From NCBI RefSeq assembly GCF_003386665.1, contig NZ_QTUB01000001.1, forward strand, positions 2,108,001 to 2,172,000: a stretch of DNA of 64,000 nucleotides, in the 5' to 3' direction. Both the position numbers and the translations under genes were made by a program. Below are positions 60,059 through 64,000 of this stretch, piece after piece. How positions within the stretch are numbered: the stretch's first letter is position 1; every line of letters starts with the position of its first letter. Below the pieces are notes generated by a model, which was given only the letters and a program-made list of their open reading frames with translations, made no database searches and was not told where the DNA came from. This DNA comes from Xenorhabdus cabanillasii (lineage in GTDB: Bacteria > Pseudomonadota > Gammaproteobacteria > Enterobacterales > Enterobacteriaceae).

Positions 60059-61213
60059 ATGACTAAATTTGATACTAAAAGCGTTCATGCTGGTTATATC
60101 CCTGACCATACTGGTGCTGTCATGCCTGCAATTTATGCAACATCCACTTATGCACAACCAGCACCGGGTCAGCATACAGGATATGAGTATTCCCGCAGTG
60201 GTAATCCTACACGTGATGCTTTAGAGCGTGCAATTGCTGAACTGGAAAATGGTAGCCGGGGCTATGCTTTTGGCTCTGGTCTGGCGGCCAGTTCGACTAT
60301 TCTGGAGTTGCTGGATAAAGACAGTCACATTGTTGCAGTGGATGATCTGTATGGCGGAACCTATCGTCTGCTGGAAAAAGTACGTCGCCGGACGGCGGGT
60401 TTGCGCGTCACCTATGTTGAAGCGGGAAATATTGAGGCACTGGAAACGGCCATTCAACCAGATACTCAAATGATTTGGGTTGAAACACCCACAAATCCAC
60501 TCCTCAAACTGGCTGATTTAGCGGCAGTTGCCCGGATAGCTCAACGCCATAAGATTATCAGTGTTGCGGACAATACATTCGCTTCGCCTTATATCCAGCG
60601 TCCGCTCGATTTAGGGTTTGATATTGTTGTTCACTCTGCGACTAAGTACCTGAACGGCCATTCGGATGTTATCGCAGGGCTTGCGGTGGTAGGTAATAAT
60701 TCTGAACTGGCAGAGCAGGTTGCTTTTCTGCAAAACTCGATTGGCGGAATTCTTGATCCTTTCAGTAGCTTCCTTGTTCTGCGTGGAATACGGACATTGG
60801 CACTGCGTATGGAGCGACATATCAGCAACGCAGAGAAGATTGCTCATTGGTTAGAGCAACAACCACAAGTAGAAAAAGTTTTTTATCCCGGTCTTACCTC
60901 CCATCCTCAGCATGAACTGGCAAAACGTCAGATGAAAGGGTTTGGTGGCATGATTTCTATCGTGCTGAAAGGTGATGATGACTATACGAATAGGGTGATT
61001 AAAGCTCTGAAATTATTTACGTTGGCAGAAAGTCTGGGAGGTGTAGAAAGTCTGATTGGTCAGCCATTTACGATGACCCATGCTTCAATTCCGCTGGAAA
61101 AACGTCTGGCGGCAGGTATTACACCACAATTAATCCGTATCTCAGTGGGTATCGAAAATATAGATGATTTGATTGCTGACTTATCACAAGCACTGGAAAC
61201 AGCAAATCGGTAG
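60059..61213 (+). CDS. Cystathionine gamma-lyase (PLP, Cys/Met metabolism family)
   Basis: Splits cystathionine to cysteine, 2-oxobutyrate and ammonia, completing reverse transsulfuration. The 384-residue frame starts at ATG 60059. Signatures: YEYSRSGNPTRDALE, FGSGLAASSTI, the PLP-lysine in SATKYLNGHSDV (HSATKY), and SLGGVESLIGQPFTMTH. The sequence alone does not separate gamma-lyase from gamma-synthase (MetB); the partner cystathionine beta-synthase makes gamma-lyase more likely. A terminator follows. Most enterics lack this pathway direction, so the operon stands out. Confidence 0.9.
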   Translation: MTKFDTKSVHAGYIPDHTGAVMPAIYATSTYAQPAPGQHTGYEYSRSGNPTRDALERAIAELENGSRGYAFGSGLAASSTILELLDKDSHIVAVDDLYGGTYRLLEKVRRRTAGLRVTYVEAGNIEALETAIQPDTQMIWVETPTNPLLKLADLAAVARIAQRHKIISVADNTFASPYIQRPLDLGFDIVVHSATKYLNGHSDVIAGLAVVGNNSELAEQVAFLQNSIGGILDPFSSFLVLRGIRTLALRMERHISNAEKIAHWLEQQPQVEKVFYPGLTSHPQHELAKRQMKGFGGMISIVLKGDDDYTNRVIKALKLFTLAESLGGVESLIGQPFTMTHASIPLEKRLAAGITPQLIRISVGIENIDDLIADLSQALETANR

Positions 61214-61242
61214 AAAAAATATAATGTAAATAAAAAGTCGTA

Positions 61243-61273
61243 TGCTGACCGGGTTTCTCGGTTGGCATTTTTT
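61243..61273 (+). terminator. Terminator of the transsulfuration operon
   Basis: TGCTGACCG and CGGTTGGCA form an imperfect stem around GGTTTCT, followed by TTTTTT. 30 nt after the gamma-lyase stop. Confidence 0.85.
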
Positions 61274-61314
61274 ATCACTATAATTTACCGATTTTGATTA
61301 AAATTTCCTGTATC

Positions 61315-61343
61315 CTCTATCTTGAAATCCATTGGGTATATAG
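61315..61343. repeat. Short dispersed repeat (copy 3 of 3)
   Basis: CTTGAAATCCATTGGGTATA, same family as 11750 and 43221, between the gamma-lyase terminator and the deformylase gene. Confidence 0.6.
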
Positions 61344-61463
61344 TGTGCTGGCCTTTTAGTGGTAAAGTATTTTCAATCCATCCAGGATGGGAAGAAATGC
61401 TACTTTTTCTGAAATCAGACGTAAGAAGCGTTTTAGCCGCCTTGTGAACAAAGGAGAATGGTT

Positions 61464-61970
61464 ATGGCTGTTTTAGATATACTCACAATTCCTGATGAAA
61501 GATTGAAGCAGAAATGCGTTGACGTCACTTATGTAGAGAATGTTCAAACTCTGATTGATGATATGTTGGAAACAATGTATGACACGGATAATGGCATTGG
61601 GTTGGCAGCGCCTCAGGTGGGCAGAAAAGAGGCTGTATTAGTCATTGATATTTCGCCAGAACGCAATCATCCTCTGGTTTTAATCAACCCTAAAATTGTT
61701 GAAAAAGAGCGTCGGGTCGTAAATCAAGAAGGATGCTTATCTATTCCCGGGTATTACGCAGACGTAGAGCGATTTGAAAAAGTAAAAGTGGAAGCTCTGG
61801 ACAGGCATGGTAAAGCTATTACAGTGGAAAGTGAGGATTTTTTGTCTATCGTTATGCAACATGAAATTGACCATCTGCATGGTATTATCTTTATCGATTA
61901 TCTATCGCCATTAAAAAGACAAATGGCGCTGAAAAAAGTGAAAAAGTATTTGAACAATAAAGCAAATTAG
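61464..61970 (+). CDS. Peptide deformylase, second copy
   Basis: Removes the formyl group from nascent peptides. 168 residues. All three metal motifs are intact: GIGLAAPQVG, EGCLSIPGYYADV (the Cys ligand) and QHEIDHLHG (HExxH). The length and C-terminus are those of the E. coli def product, but the location, away from fmt-rsmB, marks it as an accessory paralogue. ATG 61464, 7 nt after AAGGAG, is preferred over ATG 61458. Second deformylases are sometimes self-resistance factors for natural inhibitors; nothing here proves that. Confidence 0.9.
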   Translation: MAVLDILTIPDERLKQKCVDVTYVENVQTLIDDMLETMYDTDNGIGLAAPQVGRKEAVLVIDISPERNHPLVLINPKIVEKERRVVNQEGCLSIPGYYADVERFEKVKVEALDRHGKAITVESEDFLSIVMQHEIDHLHGIIFIDYLSPLKRQMALKKVKKYLNNKAN

Positions 61971-62050
61971 CTGGTTATTGCATATAAACAGTATATTTAA
62001 TTTCAGAAAAATACTATTGAATATTGAAATTTATATATTGGTATTGCGAG

Positions 62051-62467
62051 ATGAATAAGGGTGTTATTGTGATTGAGACAAGTGATATTGTTTTTTATCG
62101 GCAATCTAATTTTACGATCAGTCTGAGTTTGATCGATACCACAGATGCCAGAAGCGGTACATATGTGATGATAATTGACGCGGAAGGTATTAATCATTTT
62201 AAGGTTCCCTCATCTAAGGCTGGAAATGACATCCGGTATGTTCACATTCCCTCAACCGCCAGTAGTAATCGAATCATCTGCTCTGTGTATATTCAGGATA
62301 GGGAAAATGGCAGTTATCCATTGGTTGGGACTATTTGTGTTCACTATCATCCATCTTCTGGGCATATTGAGATTACTGAAATTAAGATATCTCCCAACTC
62401 TCTATTGAGGTTAGAGGTTGATAGAATAGATAACACCAGATTTAATTTCTTACTGAGAAAAAAATAA
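62051..62467 (+). CDS. Unknown 138-residue protein
   Basis: Not recognised. No signal peptide, no membrane segment. Alternating hydrophobic strands (NFTISLSLIDTT, TYVMIIDAEG, NRIICSVYIQD, GTICVHYHPS, HIEITEIKISP, FNFLLRKK) suggest an all-beta sandwich. The frame opens at 62024; ATG 62051 after GCGAG is the best start, and GTG 62069 a possibility. It follows the deformylase by 80 nt in AT-rich DNA and resembles in style the other small unknowns at 13.6-14.3 and 24.5 kb, without obvious sequence identity. Confidence 0.6.
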   Translation: MNKGVIVIETSDIVFYRQSNFTISLSLIDTTDARSGTYVMIIDAEGINHFKVPSSKAGNDIRYVHIPSTASSNRIICSVYIQDRENGSYPLVGTICVHYHPSSGHIEITEIKISPNSLLRLEVDRIDNTRFNFLLRKK

Positions 62468-62866
62468 TAAATTATGATTACCTATTGAAAATAAGTAAGG
62501 TGGTCATAGGCAGGCCACCAAAGGAAATTGTGTTATTTAATAATAAAAACTTATAAATAAATTTTTAATTAAATATTTTAATGATTTTTAATCTTGAAAT
62601 TATATATCGTTTAAATAAGGAATTCCTGATTATATTTTTTATGACTTGATTTTTCAGGTCTGATTTGGAAATAGCATGCTAAAATTATAGATCTCTTTCT
62701 TACTCCTCGCAGCGTGAGGAATGAGGAGTCTTAAAAAACAAAAAATGAAATAGTCATTCGAATATGCATTCATATTACATACAACCATACATACAATTTA
62801 CACCGTCACGTCAGTCATATAGTTATTGATGCTCCAGGGGCGTTTCTTTGTCGTCACGCAGCCCCC
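62468..62866. other. Gene-free AT-rich spacer with two hairpins
   Basis: About 400 nt without a gene. GGTGG/CCACC at about 62502-62519 may end the unknown gene. ACTCCTC ... GAGGAGT followed by CTTAAAAAA at about 62700-62735 is a second hairpin. Confidence 0.45.
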
Positions 62867-63290
62867 TTAGTGCAGAAAGTATGCCAGTACAGTCGCAGGT
62901 ACACCGAATTGGGTGTATTCTCCGGCACTGATATCAATTCCCGGAGTTGTGAGCAGCAGTTTACAGGGATCAACAAAATATTGATGTTCGTCATAACCTT
63001 CAAATGAGTGCCACTTTCTCCTTCATGCATTTTAGCGTTGACGTCAAGGGCAGCAAAGAGAGGGTAGAATGGACTGGTTGAAGCATTAGATGTAAAAGAA
63101 TGGTTAAAGCGTTTATGGTTTACATAGCGAGTCTGCCCTTTGATATGTCGATCTTTTTTATGAATCTGTCAGGCTTGAGAAAAACCGGCCTGCTGTTTGT
63201 GGACAGATTGTGTGACCAAAATACCGGGATCAGTAAAATTGGTGGCATTAATATTAATGGTTTCTCTTTCACTATTAAAAAGAGTGCATA
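62867..63290 (-). pseudogene. Ornithine decarboxylase (SpeC/SpeF-type) fragment
   Basis: Minus-strand codons from about 63290: GILVTQSVHKQQAGFSQA, stop, QIHKKDRHIKGQ, ASTSPFYPLFAALDVNAK, MHEGESG, then a jump to WHSFEGYDEHQYFVDPCK, LLLTTPGIDISAGEYTQFGV and a stop at 62867. This is the PLP-lysine region and C-terminal part of prokaryotic ornithine decarboxylase. It has an in-frame TGA, an internal deletion of about 50 codons joining HEGESG to WHSFEGY, and no N- or C-terminal remainder. The enzyme is certainly dead. The pattern fits an old inactivation of the direct ornithine-to-putrescine route. Confidence 0.9.
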
Positions 63291-63721
63291 CATTATTACT
63301 GCATGCAATATTAAGTTTTTTCATCATTTCGATCTACTTATATTAAATAAAAATCAACCCGAACTTATGGGAGAGTGATAATAGATGTGATTATTAACTG
63401 TTTTATGCTCGTGCTTTTTTAAGTTGTATTTTTGTTAGCTGTATGATGCTACGTGACTACATGTATGTAGTCAAATATAGGGATACCATAGGGAAAATCA
63501 TTGATGTTTTGTTGCACCCTACAGTTTATTACGTGATAGGTTAGGGAGTAAATCATGAGAGATAAAATTTAAATTTTAATGAGTAAAAATAAGGGGTGAA
63601 AAATAATGACTGATACAAATGAGATTACTATGCCACAATAAAAAATAAAGCGGCGCTCTGATAAAATTATCAGACTGTTTTTATCAATATAACTTGTTTT
63701 ATATTATATAAGTTCAGTGAA
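63291..63721. other. Spacer with palindrome, short SD-led ORFs and a terminator
   Basis: About 430 nt. It holds an 18-nt palindrome GACTACATGTATGTAGTC (63455-63472), two tiny ribosome-site-led frames (MRDKI and MTDTNEITMPQ near 63555 and 63606), and TCTGATAA/TTATCAGA followed by CTGTTTTT (63658-63683), a plus-strand terminator. A short transcript may exist here; unproven. Confidence 0.4.
63658..63683 (+). terminator. Intrinsic terminator near the right edge
   Basis: TCTGATA-AAAT-TATCAGA hairpin followed by CTGTTTTTAT on the plus strand; on the minus strand it lies just beyond mutH and may act there too. Confidence 0.65.
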
Positions 63722-64000
63722 TTAACCAGATCCTACGAAAAAATGACGGGCCAATAAGGGGGCTGTAAAACTTTTCTTTAAATAGAAACCGCGGGGAAGT
63801 GTCATAATTGGTTGACCATATTCACCAATAGCCTCTGTTAATGCCCGGCTATTTGCCGCCTTCGGGCGTAATTGGAGTACTTCACCGTGACGGGCGGTAA
63901 TATTCTCAACTTTACCTAAGACGATTAAGTCCATTAATTCTTCCCAATCACATCTTAGTAGTTCTTCTTCAACCGGATTTGGGCTCCAGAGGAGTGGAGA
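63722..64000 (-). CDS. mutH: DNA mismatch repair endonuclease MutH, 5' part outside window
   Basis: Nicks the unmethylated strand at hemimethylated GATC during mismatch repair. Only the last 92 residues lie in the window: [54 protein letters not shown] and the end LARHFF, all matching E. coli MutH's C-terminus. The catalytic DX30-ExK core is partly in the missing portion. The stop is at 63722. The left neighbour is the decayed ornithine decarboxylase. Confidence 0.97.
   Translation of the reverse strand, partial: SPLLWSPNPVEEELLRCDWEELMDLIVLGKVENITARHGEVLQLRPKAANSRALTEAIGEYGQPIMTLPRGFYLKKSFTAPLLARHFFVGSG

Noticed and set aside
62700..62735. CsrA-binding sRNA suggested by GGA motifs in a hairpin
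   Set aside because: Only two or three GGA motifs in one stem-loop; CsrB/C RNAs have many more.
63100..63378. 92-residue plus-strand ORF
   Set aside because: It is the reverse strand of the ornithine decarboxylase pseudogene.

Overview
The window reads as chromosome of a gamma-proteobacterium of the Photorhabdus/Xenorhabdus type (Morganellaceae). Most housekeeping proteins match enteric orthologues closely and keep enteric neighbour order (pcnB-gluQ-dksA-sfsA-hrpB-mrcB; hemL-erpA-btuF-mtnN-dgt; barA/rlmD-relA-mazG-pyrG-eno; sprT-metK-speA-speB). The DNA is AT-rich. Between the conserved blocks lie insect-associate style accessory genes: a Pdl-type lipase with a secreted partner, an EntD/NgrA-type phosphopantetheinyl transferase, short dispersed repeats and many broken genes. 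The genus is an inference from this mix.

Layout. 1-9.1 kb: poly(A) polymerase (3' end cut by the window, AUU start), GluQRS, DksA, SfsA, HrpB and PBP1b. 9.1-17.1 kb: a TauE/SafE permease, HemL, ErpA, BtuF, two tandem paralogous small unknowns, MtnN and Dgt. Dgt collides tail to tail with BarA, joining blocks that are far apart in E. coli. 17.1-28.7 kb: BarA (lacking its pseudo-receiver), RlmD-RelA-MazG, an inserted stretch of debris (antitoxin-like relic, unknown gene, IS630 relic), CTP synthase and enolase. 28.7-34.5 kb: a DASS carrier, DctA, an aldehyde dehydrogenase and a small lipoprotein. 34.6-46.9 kb: SprT, MetK with a probable MetJ operator, and arginine decarboxylase SpeA, separated from agmatinase SpeB by about 7 kb of accessory DNA.

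That SpeA-SpeB insertion is the most interesting region. It holds an arginine:glycine-type amidinotransferase, a TruD-family pseudouridine synthase paralogue cut short at its C-terminus, the remains of a 2OG-Fe(II) dioxygenase interrupted by an intact IS6-family element, a MITE-like hairpin, a very AT-rich LysR regulator, AphA phosphatase and a broken HigA-like antitoxin. The TruD-like plus amidinotransferase pair is the signature of a guanidino C-nucleoside pathway (as in pseudouridimycin). Here it looks like a decaying remnant.

47-64 kb: a PEBP-family protein, a Sua5/YciO protein, a frameshifted LysR beside a LeuC/LeuD-like hydro-lyase, the phosphopantetheinyl transferase, a PTS EIIB fragment with twin LacI-type operators, galETK, the Pdl-like lipase pair, a cystathionine beta-synthase/gamma-lyase operon, a second peptide deformylase, an unknown gene, an ornithine decarboxylase pseudogene and the C-terminal part of MutH. 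With ornithine decarboxylase dead here, the visible putrescine route is arginine to agmatine to putrescine (SpeA, SpeB), next to MetK. No rRNA, tRNA or CRISPR was recognised.
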